A DNA stretch of 64,000 bases, from NCBI RefSeq assembly GCF_016107325.1, contig NZ_RCVT01000002.1, forward strand, positions 310,001-374,000, in the 5' to 3' direction. Below are positions 1-8,281 of this stretch, in pieces. The notes beneath the pieces were generated by a model. The model worked only from the letters and a program-made list of their open reading frames with translations. It was not told the origin of the DNA and searched no databases. The DNA is from Sphingomonas sp. MA1305. GTDB taxonomy: Bacteria > Pseudomonadota > Alphaproteobacteria > Sphingomonadales > Sphingomonadaceae. Made by a program: the position numbers and the translations under genes. The stretch's first letter is position 1. Each line of letters opens with the position of its first letter.

Positions 1-125
1 TCGGGCAGCCCCATCTTCGCCGCCACGGTGATTTCGCGGCTGAGCTTGGAGAACATGCTCGAGCGCTTCTTATCCTGCGCGCCCTTGCGGTGCATGATGT
101 TCTTGAACTTGGAATGGCCTGCCAT
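1..125 (-). CDS. YebC/PmpR-family protein, 5' end only
   Basis: Only the first 41 codons are present, reading from the ATG at 125 off the left edge. The N-terminus [18 protein letters not shown] followed by a lysine/arginine-rich stretch is the signature opening of the YebC/TACO1 family. Members bind DNA as transcriptional regulators or help ribosomes translate proline stretches; which applies here cannot be told from this fragment. Recognition of the family is firm because this N-terminus is highly conserved. It is read in the same direction as the DUF1003 gene upstream of it. Confidence 0.9.
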   Translation of the reverse strand, partial: MAGHSKFKNIMHRKGAQDKKRSSMFSKLSREITVAAKMGLP

Positions 126-154
126 GATCGCCTCTGACGGATAATCGTCGGCCT

Positions 155-697
155 TTAAGCCGCCGGACCCGTCTTCGCCAAGCGGTCGATTTTCGCCTCC
201 AGTCCCGCCAGCCGGTCCGCGACGAGCAGATCGAGCTTCTCGTGCAGCCGTAGGATCTCCAACTCGGCGCGCAGATTGGTCTCATAGTCGAGACTCGCCG
301 CCAGCCGGTCCTTCGCGGCCTGGCGGTTCTGGCTCATCATGATCACCGGCGCCTGGATCGCGGCGAGCGTCGACAGCATCAGGTTGAGGAAGATGTAGGG
401 ATAGGGATCGAAGACCAGGCCGAAATGGCCGAGCACGTCGGAATTGAGGATCATCCACCCGAGCAGCACCAGGGTGAAGGCGATGATGAAGCCCCACGAG
501 CCACCGACCGCGGCAACGCGATCGGCGAGCCGATCGCCGACGCTTGCGCGCAAGTCCGCCTCGTCCGCCGCGTCGCGGCTGACCAGCGTGCCCGCATCGA
601 TGCTGGCGAGCACGCGCTGTTCCTCGGGATCGAGCGCGTGACTCGGCTTCTTCAGCAGCCGCAGGGCAATGTCGGCGAAGGGAGGACGCTGGGCCAT
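155..697 (-). CDS. DUF1003 domain membrane protein
   Basis: 180 aa with the ATG at 697 (MAQRPPF). A longer frame runs back to 802 but its extra 35 residues look non-native. The middle of the protein has two hydrophobic segments at about residues 65-115, separated by a short loop with [10 protein letters not shown], which is typical of DUF1003. The C-terminal third is a charged, probably coiled-coil helix following [12 protein letters not shown]. The family is predicted to sit in the inner membrane; its function is unknown. Assignment to DUF1003 is by motif recognition. Confidence 0.85.
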   Translation of the reverse strand: MAQRPPFADIALRLLKKPSHALDPEEQRVLASIDAGTLVSRDAADEADLRASVGDRLADRVAAVGGSWGFIIAFTLVLLGWMILNSDVLGHFGLVFDPYPYIFLNLMLSTLAAIQAPVIMMSQNRQAAKDRLAASLDYETNLRAELEILRLHEKLDLLVADRLAGLEAKIDRLAKTGPAA

Positions 698-816
698 GAC
701 GCGTATCTTCCGGAGGAAAGGTCCGGCCGCGCCCCTAGCCGGCCGCGCCCTCGCCGCCAACCCGCCGCAAAGCGCTTGCCCGCACACCCCCAGATCGGCC
801 AAACGCTGATCCGATC

Positions 817-2283
817 ATGACCGTCAGCGTAGACATGGGCAGCGACGAACGCGGCGCGCCCGTGACCATGGACCTCGAAGAACTGCTCGCCACCCGATTG
901 CTCGTCCAGGGCAATTCCGGGTCGGGCAAGTCGCACCTGCTGCGCCGCATGCTGGAACGCTCGGCCGGCCAGGTGCAGCAGGTGGTGATTGATCCCGAGG
1001 GCGATTTCGTCACGCTGTCCGACGCCTATGGCCATGTCGTGGTCGAGGCGGCGGACTATTCGGAGCGCGAGATCGCGCGCATCGCCGGCCGTCTGCGCGA
1101 ACACCGTGCCAGCGTCGTGCTCAGCCTGGAAGGGCTGGAGGCGGAGGGACAGATGCGCTGCGCCGCCGCCTTCCTCTCGGCGCTGTTCGATGCGCCACGC
1201 GAACATTGGTATCCCGCGCTGGTCGTCGTCGACGAGGCGCAATTGTTTGCGCCGACCACCGGCGGCGAGGTGGCCGAAGAGGTACGCCGCGCCTCCTTGT
1301 CGGCGATGACCAATTTGATGTGCCGTGGCCGCAAGCGCGGTCTCGCCGGCGTGATCGCGACGCAGCGGCTGGCCAAGCTCGCCAAGAACGTCGCAGCCGA
1401 GGCGTCCAACTTCCTGATGGGGCGTACCTTCCTCGACATCGACATGGCCCGTGCCGCCGACCTGCTCGGCATGGAGCGCCGCCAGGCCGAATCGATCCGC
1501 GACTTGGCGCGCGGCACCTTCCTGGCGCTGGGACCGGCGGTGTCGCGGCGGCCGATCACCGTGAAGATCGGCGCAGTCGAGACCTCGGCACGCTCCGGCA
1601 GCCCGAAGCTGACGCCGCTGCCTTCCGCGCCGGTCGAGAATCTCCAGCAGTTGATCTTCGCGCCGCCGCCGGAAACGGCGCCGCAGCTGCCGATGACCTT
1701 CGACCCCCGGCCGCGGCGGGTGCCGACGGACGAATTGCTCGACACGATCGAACGGCCGACGCCGACGCAGCCCAGCCTGGCGCCCTTGCCCGACAAGTCG
1801 GACGAGGAGGTGGAAACGATCTACGCCGACGTGCTGCGCGCGATCGTCGCCGATGGCGAGGCGGCGTTGCGGCCGCCGTCGGTGCTGTTCCAGGATTTCC
1901 AGGTCCGCTGCCGCATGGCGGGACTGGCCAAGCCGCCGCTCGACCTTGCCGGCTTCACCCGGCGGCTGTCGGCGGCGCGCGCCGGCATCTTCGACATCAC
2001 CGATCCCGAATGGGCGGAGGCGATGGCGCTCGCCGATACGCTGCCAGAGGACATGATCGGGCCATTCCTGCTCGTCGCGCGCGCCGCGCGCGAAGGCGAG
2101 CCCTGCCCGTCCGACGTCGCCCTGGCGGAGACCTATGGCACCAGCTCGCTTGGCCGCGTTCGCCGCCTGGTCGGCTATATCGAAAGCCGCGAATTGTTCG
2201 TGCTGCGCACCGACCTGTCCGGCAAGCGCTCGATCACGATTCCGCGGCTAGGCTGGACGACCGCCGCGGCGGAGGCCGCCTAG
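817..2283 (+). CDS. HerA-type (DUF87) P-loop ATPase, orphan
   Basis: 488 aa. Walker A GNSGSGKS is at residues 32-39, Walker B LVVVDE at 135-140, and the ATQR motif at 181-184 occupies the place of the sensor seen in HerA/FtsK-superfamily ATPases. The N-terminal 240 residues resemble the helicase HerA/DUF87 core. Residues 300-488 form a separate C-terminal region of unknown role, rich in short helices and perhaps winged-helix-like near the end. HerA proteins translocate DNA, usually with the nuclease NurA, and related ATPases serve conjugation or anti-phage systems. No nuclease gene lies nearby: the flanking genes encode a DUF1003 protein (divergent) and an NTF2-like protein (convergent). Substrate and partner are unknown. 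Confidence 0.82.
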   Translation: MTVSVDMGSDERGAPVTMDLEELLATRLLVQGNSGSGKSHLLRRMLERSAGQVQQVVIDPEGDFVTLSDAYGHVVVEAADYSEREIARIAGRLREHRASVVLSLEGLEAEGQMRCAAAFLSALFDAPREHWYPALVVVDEAQLFAPTTGGEVAEEVRRASLSAMTNLMCRGRKRGLAGVIATQRLAKLAKNVAAEASNFLMGRTFLDIDMARAADLLGMERRQAESIRDLARGTFLALGPAVSRRPITVKIGAVETSARSGSPKLTPLPSAPVENLQQLIFAPPPETAPQLPMTFDPRPRRVPTDELLDTIERPTPTQPSLAPLPDKSDEEVETIYADVLRAIVADGEAALRPPSVLFQDFQVRCRMAGLAKPPLDLAGFTRRLSAARAGIFDITDPEWAEAMALADTLPEDMIGPFLLVARAAREGEPCPSDVALAETYGTSSLGRVRRLVGYIESRELFVLRTDLSGKRSITIPRLGWTTAAAEAA

Positions 2284-2321
2284 TCGTTCCGATCCTCATG
2301 GCGCGAGGCGGCGCATTTCCG

Positions 2322-2744
2322 TCATCGATTAGGGATACCGGTATATTGCGCGGAGGCGAGCTGCCATCCGGCGCCGGCCTTCACCGCGACGTAGCGCACG
2401 CGCAGCGACCGCGTCACCGTGGTGCCATCGGGCTTGGCCATGTCGAACGACACCCGCTCGGTCACCAGCGCCCAATCGCGGTGTAGCGCAACGCTGCGCT
2501 CGCTCGACGTCATCGTCGGCACCGGCTTGCGTTGATCGGCGCGGTAGAAGCCGATCACCTGGTCGCGGCTGTCGACATCGCCGACCGGGGAGATTTCCTG
2601 GAAATCGGGCGCGAGCGTCGCTGCCAGACTCCGATCGTCGAACGCCGTCCGTGCGGCATTGAACCGATCGACCAATTGGCCGACATCCGTTGCGAGAGAT
2701 GCGGGAGCCGCCGCGAGCAAGGCGGCGGCCAAGAAGACGGGCAT
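2322..2744 (-). CDS. Exported NTF2-like (SnoaL/DUF4440-type) protein
   Basis: 140 aa. A short Ala-rich hydrophobic N-terminus (about residues 1-18, ending near ASLA) looks like a signal peptide, so the product is probably periplasmic. The rest fits a single cone-shaped NTF2-like domain: helix with VDRFNAART, then LAPDFQEISPVGDV, a central region and a final pair of strands. Such domains act as small-ligand binders, enzymes or dimerisation modules; no catalytic pair can be assigned. It is convergent with the HerA-type ATPase and 39 bp from it. Confidence 0.72.
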   Translation of the reverse strand: MPVFLAAALLAAAPASLATDVGQLVDRFNAARTAFDDRSLAATLAPDFQEISPVGDVDSRDQVIGFYRADQRKPVPTMTSSERSVALHRDWALVTERVSFDMAKPDGTTVTRSLRVRYVAVKAGAGWQLASAQYTGIPNR

Positions 2745-2820
2745 CGGCTAAACCTTTCGATCGATAGCGTATTATGTGAATAACACGCCAAGCCGATCGG
2801 TCAACCCGTGCCCATCCGGA

Positions 2821-3087
2821 TCACAGCATGCCGAGCGCCTGCATATAGACCTCGAGGATCGCTTCCTCTTCCTGATATTCTTCCCGCTTCTTCTTGCGGA
2901 TCGACATGATCTTCTTGATCGCCTTGGGATCGTAGCCGCGGCCCTTGGCCTCGGCGAAGACGTCCTTGATGTCGTCCTGGATGCCCTTCTTCTCTTCTTC
3001 CAGACGCTCGGCGCGCTCGATCAGCAGGCGCAGCTCGTCCGCCGCAACCTGCCCGCCGCCCATGCCTTCGCCACGTTCTTCGGCCAT
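2821..3087 (-). CDS. gapR: GapR-family nucleoid-associated protein (DUF2312)
   Basis: 88 aa from the ATG at 3087; an upstream in-frame extension to 3144 is less likely. The sequence is almost wholly alpha-helical and charged, with the conserved core [17 protein letters not shown] followed by a basic patch [12 protein letters not shown]. This matches GapR of Caulobacter, which clamps overtwisted DNA ahead of replication and transcription complexes. By analogy the product coats the nucleoid and helps topoisomerases act. It lies downstream of the DUF1244 gene on the same strand. Confidence 0.88.
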   Translation of the reverse strand: MAEERGEGMGGGQVAADELRLLIERAERLEEEKKGIQDDIKDVFAEAKGRGYDPKAIKKIMSIRKKKREEYQEEEAILEVYMQALGML

Positions 3088-3207
3088 ATGTCCCACCCGC
3101 CGCGAACCGGTCGCGGCCCTTCCTGAAATGATTCGCTGATGCACCGGCAGCGCCGGCAGGGCAGCGCGTCTAGGCGTTTACCACGACGCGCTCAAGCCCG
3201 GCTGCGA

Positions 3208-3591
3208 TCAGCGCCCCGGCTCGGTCATCGCCGGCGGATCGCTGGCCGGAAACGATTCGTCGAGTGCCTCGTCCAGCGCCCCGTCCACTGCGTCGTCACG
3301 CCGGTTCTTGGCGACGCTGGCATCCATGCGGGCGATCTGCTCGGGCGTCGCCTCGGTCTGGTAGCGGCGCTTCCACTCCGCCTGCGGCATGCCGTAGATC
3401 GTCTCGCGCGCCTGATCCTTGGACAGGCCGCCTGCCTCTTCCACCCAGTCGGACAGACAATTGCGGCAGAAGCCGGCGAGGCCCATCAGGTCGATGTTTT
3501 GCGCGTCGGTGCGGTGGCGAAGATGGCGGACGAGGCGGCGGAACGCCGCCGCCGCGACGGCATCGTCGAGCGTGTCGAGGGGATCGGTCAT
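3208..3591 (-). CDS. DUF1244 protein with a SFPASDPPA tail
   Basis: 127 aa; the ATG at 3591 is preceded by GGAAGG at a suitable distance. The core has NIDLMGLAGFCRNCL, the hallmark of DUF1244, with two conserved cysteines, followed by W-x(n)-GLSKDQARETIYGMP. The family's function is unknown. The last 30 residues carry DEALDESFPASDPPA, a short motif that recurs at the ends of many small proteobacterial proteins and is not needed for the DUF1244 fold. It is divergent from pyk with 80 bp between starts. Confidence 0.85.
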   Translation of the reverse strand: MTDPLDTLDDAVAAAAFRRLVRHLRHRTDAQNIDLMGLAGFCRNCLSDWVEEAGGLSKDQARETIYGMPQAEWKRRYQTEATPEQIARMDASVAKNRRDDAVDGALDEALDESFPASDPPAMTEPGR

Positions 3592-3671
3592 CACGTAACG
3601 GCCTTCCAACAGGTTGATCCCGACCCAATAGGAGCTAGAGGAGGCCGCGGCCATTCCCCAGGAGCCTATTC

Positions 3672-5126
3672 ATGACCACTGCCATCGCGCCCCGATCGCG
3701 GAAAGTACGCGTGCTCGCGACGCTCGGTCCCGCGAGCAACAGTCCCGAGATGATCGCCAACCTGTTCCAGGCGGGCGCCGACGCTTTCCGCGTCAACATG
3801 AGCCACGGCGACCAGCAATCGAAGATCCCCGTCATCCAGGCGATCCGCGCGCTGGAGAAGGAATTCGGCCGGCCGACGACGATCCTCGCCGATCTGCAGG
3901 GCCCGAAGCTGCGCGTCGGCAAGTTCGACGGCGGCAAGGTGGTGCTCGAACACGGCAGCACCTTCGTCCTCGACCGCGATCCGACGCCAGGCGACGCGAC
4001 CCGGGTCGAACTGCCGCACCGCGAGATCTTCGAGGCGATCGAGCCGGGCGCGCGCCTGTTGCTCGACGACGGCAAATTGGTGCTGCGGGTCAGCGATCAC
4101 GACGCGGAGCGGATCGTCACCACGGTCGAGGTCGGCGGCCCGTTGTCGAACAACAAGGGTCTCAACGTCCCCGACGTCGTGCTGCCGATGGCAGCGCTGA
4201 CCGAAAAGGATCGCAGCGACCTCGCCTTCGCGGTCGAACAGGGCGTCGATTGGATCGCACTCAGCTTCGTGCAGCGGCCCGAGGATCTGTGGGAGGCGCG
4301 CAAACTGATCGGCGGTCAGGCGGCTTTGCTCGCCAAGATCGAGAAGCCGCAGGCGATCGACCGGCTCGAGGAGATCGTCGAGGCGTGCGACGGCGTCATG
4401 GTCGCCCGCGGCGACCTGGGCGTCGAACTGCCGCCGCAGTCCGTGCCGCCGCTGCAGAAGCGCATCGTCGAGACCGCGCGCCGGCTCGGCCGGCCGGTGG
4501 TGGTCGCGACGCAGATGCTCGAATCGATGATTCAGAGTCCCTCGCCGACGCGCGCCGAGGTGTCCGACGTCGCCACCGCGATCTACGACGGGGCCGACGC
4601 GATCATGCTGTCCGCGGAGAGCGCCGCGGGTGCCTGGCCGATCGAATCGGTCGCGATGATGAACGCGATCGGCATCTCCGTGGAGGGCGATCCCGGCCAC
4701 GGTGACCGCATCCACTTCACCGTGACGCGCCCCGACCCGACCACCGCCGACGCGCTGGCGGAGGCCGCCAAATCGATCGCCAAGACGACCGGGGCGACGG
4801 CGATCATCTGCTTCACCACCTCGGGCTCGACTGCCCGCCGCGTCGCGCGCGAGCGGCCGCCGGTGCCGATCCTGACGCTGACGCCCAACAAGGACACCGC
4901 GCGCCGACTCGGTCTGTTGTGGGGCACGCATGCGGTGTTCACCCGCGACGTCGAATCGTTCGAGGACATGGTCGGCAAGTCGAAGCGGATGGCGCTGCGT
5001 ACCGGCATCGCCAAGGCGGGCGACCGCGTCATCGTCATGGCCGGCGTGCCGTTCCGCACGCCAGGGTCGACCAACGTCATCCACGTCGTCCGCATCATCG
5101 GCGATGAGCTGAAGGATTATAGCTGA
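3672..5126 (+). CDS. pyk: Pyruvate kinase
   Basis: 484 aa, the usual length for bacterial pyruvate kinase. It converts phosphoenolpyruvate and ADP to pyruvate and ATP in the last step of glycolysis or the Entner-Doudoroff pathway. Seen directly: the substrate-binding loop RVNMSHGD near residue 40, ILADLQGPKLR at 71-81, the catalytic lysine region KIEKPQAID at 222-230, the metal-binding MVARGDLG at 243-250, and ATQMLESMI at 279-287. The allosteric C-terminal domain is complete. A strong hairpin with a T-run follows the stop codon. Confidence 0.97.
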   Translation: MTTAIAPRSRKVRVLATLGPASNSPEMIANLFQAGADAFRVNMSHGDQQSKIPVIQAIRALEKEFGRPTTILADLQGPKLRVGKFDGGKVVLEHGSTFVLDRDPTPGDATRVELPHREIFEAIEPGARLLLDDGKLVLRVSDHDAERIVTTVEVGGPLSNNKGLNVPDVVLPMAALTEKDRSDLAFAVEQGVDWIALSFVQRPEDLWEARKLIGGQAALLAKIEKPQAIDRLEEIVEACDGVMVARGDLGVELPPQSVPPLQKRIVETARRLGRPVVVATQMLESMIQSPSPTRAEVSDVATAIYDGADAIMLSAESAAGAWPIESVAMMNAIGISVEGDPGHGDRIHFTVTRPDPTTADALAEAAKSIAKTTGATAIICFTTSGSTARRVARERPPVPILTLTPNKDTARRLGLLWGTHAVFTRDVESFEDMVGKSKRMALRTGIAKAGDRVIVMAGVPFRTPGSTNVIHVVRIIGDELKDYS

Positions 5127-5133
5127 TCCGGCT

Positions 5134-5228
5134 CCCCTCCCGCTCGCGGAAGGGGCTGGGGGAGGGCAGTCGTGGCGCTGTCCGCTGAGGGAAGCCCCTC
5201 CCCTGACCCCTCCCGCAAGCGGGAGGGG
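5134..5228. repeat. Imperfect inverted repeat, C/G-rich arms
   Basis: Two arms of about 34 bp face each other: one begins CCCCTCCCGCTCGCGG at 5134, the other ends CGCAAGCGGGAGGGG at 5228. They are roughly 85% complementary by eye. Each arm also contains its own hairpin built from CCCTCCCGC and GCGGGAGGG. The same core recurs between the OmpA and tadA genes near 32.1 kb, so this looks like a dispersed intergenic repeat that also serves as a terminator. Confidence 0.75.
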
Positions 5229-5236
5229 AATTTTTT
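5207..5236 (+). terminator. Rho-independent terminator of pyk
   Basis: A perfect 10-bp stem, CCCCTCCCGC at 5207-5216 and GCGGGAGGGG at 5219-5228, closes a two-base loop and is followed by AA and six T at 5231-5236. The T-run overlaps the stop codon of the convergent HAD gene. Confidence 0.8.
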
Positions 5237-5846
5237 AAAGCAGCCCCAGTTCCACCAGCTCGCGCCGCAACTTGGGTTCGCCGGTGAAGTGCAGCGCGAT
5301 CAGGCCGACGCTCTTCGCGCCCGCGATATTCGCCGCATTGTCGTCGATGAACACCGTCTCCGCCGCCGTCAGCCCGAAGCGGTCGAGCGCGAGGGCGTAG
5401 ATCGCCGGATCCGGCTTCACCATCTTCTCCTCGCCCGAGACGACGACGTCGCGGAAGCGGTCGAACATCGTCGCCTCGCGCGCGCGGAACGGCGGCCAGA
5501 ATTCATGGCTGAAGTTGGTGATCGCATATAGCGGCGTGCCGCGGTCGTGCAGATCGTCGACCAGGCCGTGCATGCCCGGCATCGGATCGCCGATACTCTC
5601 CAGGAACCGCGGTCCCCAGGCGGCGATCAGCTCGGCATGCTCAGGATAGAGGGCGACCAGCTCCGCCGACGTGTCGGCGAAGTCGCGTCCGGCGTCGTGC
5701 TGGAAATGCCATTCGTGTGTGACGACGTCGCGCACAAACGCATCGAGCGCCCGATCGTCGTCGATCAGGCGCCGATACAGGAACCGTGGGTCCCAGTCGT
5801 ACAAGACCCGCCCGACGTCGAAGATGACGGCGGTCGGAATGCTCAA
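5235..5846 (-). CDS. HAD-superfamily (subfamily IA) phosphatase
   Basis: 203 aa, starting at a TTG at 5846. Motif I is seen as VIFDVGRVLYDWD (residues 7-19), where the usual DxD nucleophile pair reads D-x-G, as in the YihX-like branch; the motif II region is ITNFS; motif III lysine lies in GEEKMVKPDP; motif IV is VFIDDN. This is a soluble phosphatase-like hydrolase with an alpha-helical cap. The substrate cannot be predicted; YihX relatives dephosphorylate sugar phosphates. It begins 6 bp after the bL36 gene and is probably cotranscribed with it. Confidence 0.85.
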   Translation of the reverse strand: MSIPTAVIFDVGRVLYDWDPRFLYRRLIDDDRALDAFVRDVVTHEWHFQHDAGRDFADTSAELVALYPEHAELIAAWGPRFLESIGDPMPGMHGLVDDLHDRGTPLYAITNFSHEFWPPFRAREATMFDRFRDVVVSGEEKMVKPDPAIYALALDRFGLTAAETVFIDDNAANIAGAKSVGLIALHFTGEPKLRRELVELGLL

Positions 5847-5852
5847 GGCGAA

Positions 5853-5978
5853 TTAGCCCTGGCGCGCCTTGAAGCGACGGTTGGTCTTGTTGATGACATA
5901 GGTGCGGCCGCGACGACGGATCACGCGGTTGTCGCGATGACGGTCCTTGAGCGACTTCAGGCTGTTGCGGATCTTCAT
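5853..5978 (-). CDS. rpmJ: 50S ribosomal protein bL36, cysteine-free form
   Basis: 41 aa, from ATG 5978 to TAA 5853. The protein begins [14 protein letters not shown] and ends [12 protein letters not shown], a near-exact match to the cysteine-free bL36 form. It contains no cysteine, so the zinc-binding pattern of classical bL36 is absent. The gene sits upstream of the HAD phosphatase gene, only 6 bp away. AAGAAG lies about 9 nt before the start codon. Confidence 0.95.
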   Translation of the reverse strand: MKIRNSLKSLKDRHRDNRVIRRRGRTYVINKTNRRFKARQG

Positions 5979-6026
5979 GATCGATTCGCTTCTTTTCGAA
6001 TTAGAATGTGTTCTGGAAAGCGCGAG

Positions 6027-6055
6027 CGCCTAGGCACAAGCGCTGCAATAGTCAA
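6027..6055 (-). promoter_or_regulatory. Candidate sigma-70-type promoter of rpmJ
   Basis: On the minus strand TTGACT (6055-6050) is followed after 17 nt by TAGGCG (6032-6027), about 50 nt before the rpmJ start codon. The -35 box is good and the -10 box weak, as is common in GC-rich alphaproteobacteria. Confidence 0.4.
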
Positions 6056-6114
6056 GCAACGTGGGCGGCGTTAGAGCGTTTCCCATGCGCAACAGTCATA
6101 GGATTCGCGTACCC

Positions 6115-6711
6115 ATGTCCCTTCGTCCGTTCCTGGCGCTCGGCGCCGTCGCCGCCGCGCTCGCCGGTTGCGCCACCACCCAGCCGCTGCCGCCGACGGA
6201 GGTGATCCGCTACCATCTCGATCGCCCGATCGCGCGCGGCACGATCGCGGTCCAGCCGCTCGATGCGTCGAGCGCGAGCATCGAGTTCAAGACCTATTCC
6301 GCCGCGGTCGAGGGCGAATTGCTGAAGGCCGGCTACAGCCTGCCCGCGCAGGGCGCCCGCCCCGATTACGTCGCCACCGTCAACTTCACCCGCACCACGC
6401 AGGAAGGACCGCCCCGCCCCTCGCCGTTCAGCATCGGCATCGGCGGCGGCTCGTTCAGCGGCGGCCGCCGCGGCGGCGTCGGCCTAGGCGGCGGCATCGG
6501 CTTTCCGATCGGCAAGAGCCGGCCGACCAATCTGCTGGTCGCCGAACTGGCGGTGACGATCAAGGACGCGCGCGACCAGTCGCCGGTCTGGGAGGGCCGC
6601 GCCCAGGGGATCAGCGACATCAAGCGCGCCGACGAACAGGCGCCGCGCCTCGCCCATGCGCTGTTCACGGGGTTCCCCGGCGAGTCCGGTCGCACTATCG
6701 AGGTCCGATGA
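6115..6711 (+). CDS. DUF4136 outer-membrane-type lipoprotein
   Basis: 198 aa from ATG 6115 (MSLRPFLALG). A signal peptide ends in the lipobox LAGC near residue 18, so the mature protein is lipid-anchored. The remaining sequence fits DUF4136: a strand-rich domain with an alternating Gly/Phe/Arg segment (SIGIGGGSFSGGRRGG), then PTNLLVAELAVTIKDA. Function is unknown. An in-frame ATG at 6085 is possible but would put basic residues before the signal peptide. Its stop overlaps the start of the M14 peptidase gene (ATGA). Confidence 0.8.
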   Translation: MSLRPFLALGAVAAALAGCATTQPLPPTEVIRYHLDRPIARGTIAVQPLDASSASIEFKTYSAAVEGELLKAGYSLPAQGARPDYVATVNFTRTTQEGPPRPSPFSIGIGGGSFSGGRRGGVGLGGGIGFPIGKSRPTNLLVAELAVTIKDARDQSPVWEGRAQGISDIKRADEQAPRLAHALFTGFPGESGRTIEVR

Positions 6712-7817
6712 CCATCCACATCAACGCCGCCTTCGATGGCGGCAACATCCGCCTCGTCGCCATCGAAGGCGACCGTGTCGACCTGGAGATCGTCCGCGAT
6801 CGCGAATCGGACTTCTTCCAATGGTTCTACTTCCGCGTCGCCGGCGCGCGCGGGCGGCAGCTGACCTTCCGCATCGTCAACGCCGGCGAATCGGCCTATC
6901 CGTTCGGCTGGCCGGGCTACAAGACGCGCGCCAGCACCGACCGGCAGGCGTGGCGGATGATCGACACCCGATACGAAGGCGGTGTGCTGTCGTTCGACTA
7001 TCGGGTCGACACCGAACTCGCCTGGTTCGCCTATTTTGCGCCCTATACGATGGAGATGCACGACGCCCTGGTGGCGCGCACCGCGCTGGCGCCGGGCGTC
7101 GTCCATCGCCAGCTCGGCACCTCGCTCGATGGCCAGGCGATCGACTATTTCCGCATCGGTTCGGGCGACAAGCCGGTGTGGCTCTATGCGCGCCAGCATC
7201 CCGGCGAGTCGATGGCCGAATGGTGGATGGACGGCGCGCTCGCTTGGTTGACCAGCGAGGCCGCCACGCCGCTGCTCGCCAAGGCGACCGTCCACGTCGT
7301 GCCCAACATGAATCCCGATGGCACGCGCCGCGGGCATTTGCGTACCAACGCCGCAGGCGTGAATCTCAACCGCGAATGGCACGCGCCGAGCGCCGAGCGC
7401 AGCCCGGAAGTGCTGTGCGTCCGCAATGCGATGGACGAGACCGGCGTCGCCTTCGCGATCGATGTGCACGGTGACGAGGCGATCCCGGCGAACTTCATCG
7501 CCGGCTATGAGGGCATCCCAAACTGGACCGACGATCACGGCGCGAAATTCTATGAATTCGGCCGTCGCCTCGCCGCGCATACGCGGGATTTCCAGGTCGA
7601 AAAGGGCTATGAGAAGGCCAGCGCGGGCAATGCCAACCTGTCGATGTCGACGAACCAGCTGGCGCAGCGGTTCGGCGCGGTATCGGTGACCTTGGAGATG
7701 CCGTTCAAGGACCATGATCCGAACGCCGACGCCGAATTCGGCTGGTCGCCGGAACGCAGCCAAGCGCTGGCCGTGGCGTGCCTGGAGGTGCTGACCGGGA
7801 TGATCGACGAACTGTGA
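6708..7817 (+). CDS. M14-family zinc carboxypeptidase (cytosolic carboxypeptidase-like)
   Basis: 369 aa. An N-terminal beta-rich domain (about 1-120) precedes the peptidase domain, as in the cytosolic carboxypeptidase group (AGBL/CCP-like). Zinc ligands: HPGE at residues 164-167 and a later histidine in AIDVHGDE; NPDGTRRGH and GVNLNREW are substrate-binding landmarks; TLEMPFKD near the end should contain the catalytic glutamate. No signal peptide is visible, so it is probably cytosolic. It overlaps the gene before it (ATGA) and the one after it (GTGA), so translation is likely coupled. The natural substrate is unknown. Confidence 0.88.
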   Translation: MTIHINAAFDGGNIRLVAIEGDRVDLEIVRDRESDFFQWFYFRVAGARGRQLTFRIVNAGESAYPFGWPGYKTRASTDRQAWRMIDTRYEGGVLSFDYRVDTELAWFAYFAPYTMEMHDALVARTALAPGVVHRQLGTSLDGQAIDYFRIGSGDKPVWLYARQHPGESMAEWWMDGALAWLTSEAATPLLAKATVHVVPNMNPDGTRRGHLRTNAAGVNLNREWHAPSAERSPEVLCVRNAMDETGVAFAIDVHGDEAIPANFIAGYEGIPNWTDDHGAKFYEFGRRLAAHTRDFQVEKGYEKASAGNANLSMSTNQLAQRFGAVSVTLEMPFKDHDPNADAEFGWSPERSQALAVACLEVLTGMIDEL

Positions 7818-8281
7818 TCGAGGTTCGACGCGACGATCCGCTGTCACCGGCGGTGGCGGGGCTGATCGACGAGCATCTCGCCTTCGCCAAGGCGAACACC
7901 GATTCCGCCTTCCGCTTCGCGCTGGGCGCGCAGAAGCTCGCCCAGCCGGGCACGGCCTTCTTCACCGCCTGGCAGGGCGAGACGCTGGTCGGCATGGGCG
8001 CGGTGAAGCGGCTGGACGAGACGCACGCCGAGCTCAAATCGATGCGCACCGCCGACGGCCATCGCGGCAAGGGCGTCGGCGCGGCGATGCTGACGGCGCT
8101 GATCGCCCATGCCCGCCACGAAGGGATCGTGCGGCTCAGCCTGGAGACGGGCACCGACGACGATTTCATACCCGCCCATGCGCTCTACCGCCGCTTCGGC
8201 TTCGTCGACTGCGCCGCCTTCGCCGATTATCCGGCGGACAGTCCCAAGAACCGCTACATGACATTGACGCTGGAGGTTTGA
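7814..8281 (+). CDS. GNAT-family N-acetyltransferase
   Basis: 155 aa starting at the GTG at 7814, which overlaps the upstream stop codon (GTGA). The acetyl-CoA-binding motif A is seen as RTADGHRGKGVGAAML, with the R-G-x-G-x-G/A pattern, and the C-terminal half has ALYRRFGFVDC, typical of GNAT motif B. It transfers an acetyl group from acetyl-CoA to an amine; the acceptor is unknown. Similar proteins are often listed as YjgM/PhnO-like. It is directly followed by gpmA. Confidence 0.85.
   Translation: MIEVRRDDPLSPAVAGLIDEHLAFAKANTDSAFRFALGAQKLAQPGTAFFTAWQGETLVGMGAVKRLDETHAELKSMRTADGHRGKGVGAAMLTALIAHARHEGIVRLSLETGTDDDFIPAHALYRRFGFVDCAAFADYPADSPKNRYMTLTLEV

Noticed and set aside
5235..5846. HAD gene as a pseudogene because motif I lacks the second Asp
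   Set aside because: D-x-G-R-V/L is a known motif I variant in the YihX-like branch, and motifs II-IV and the length are intact.
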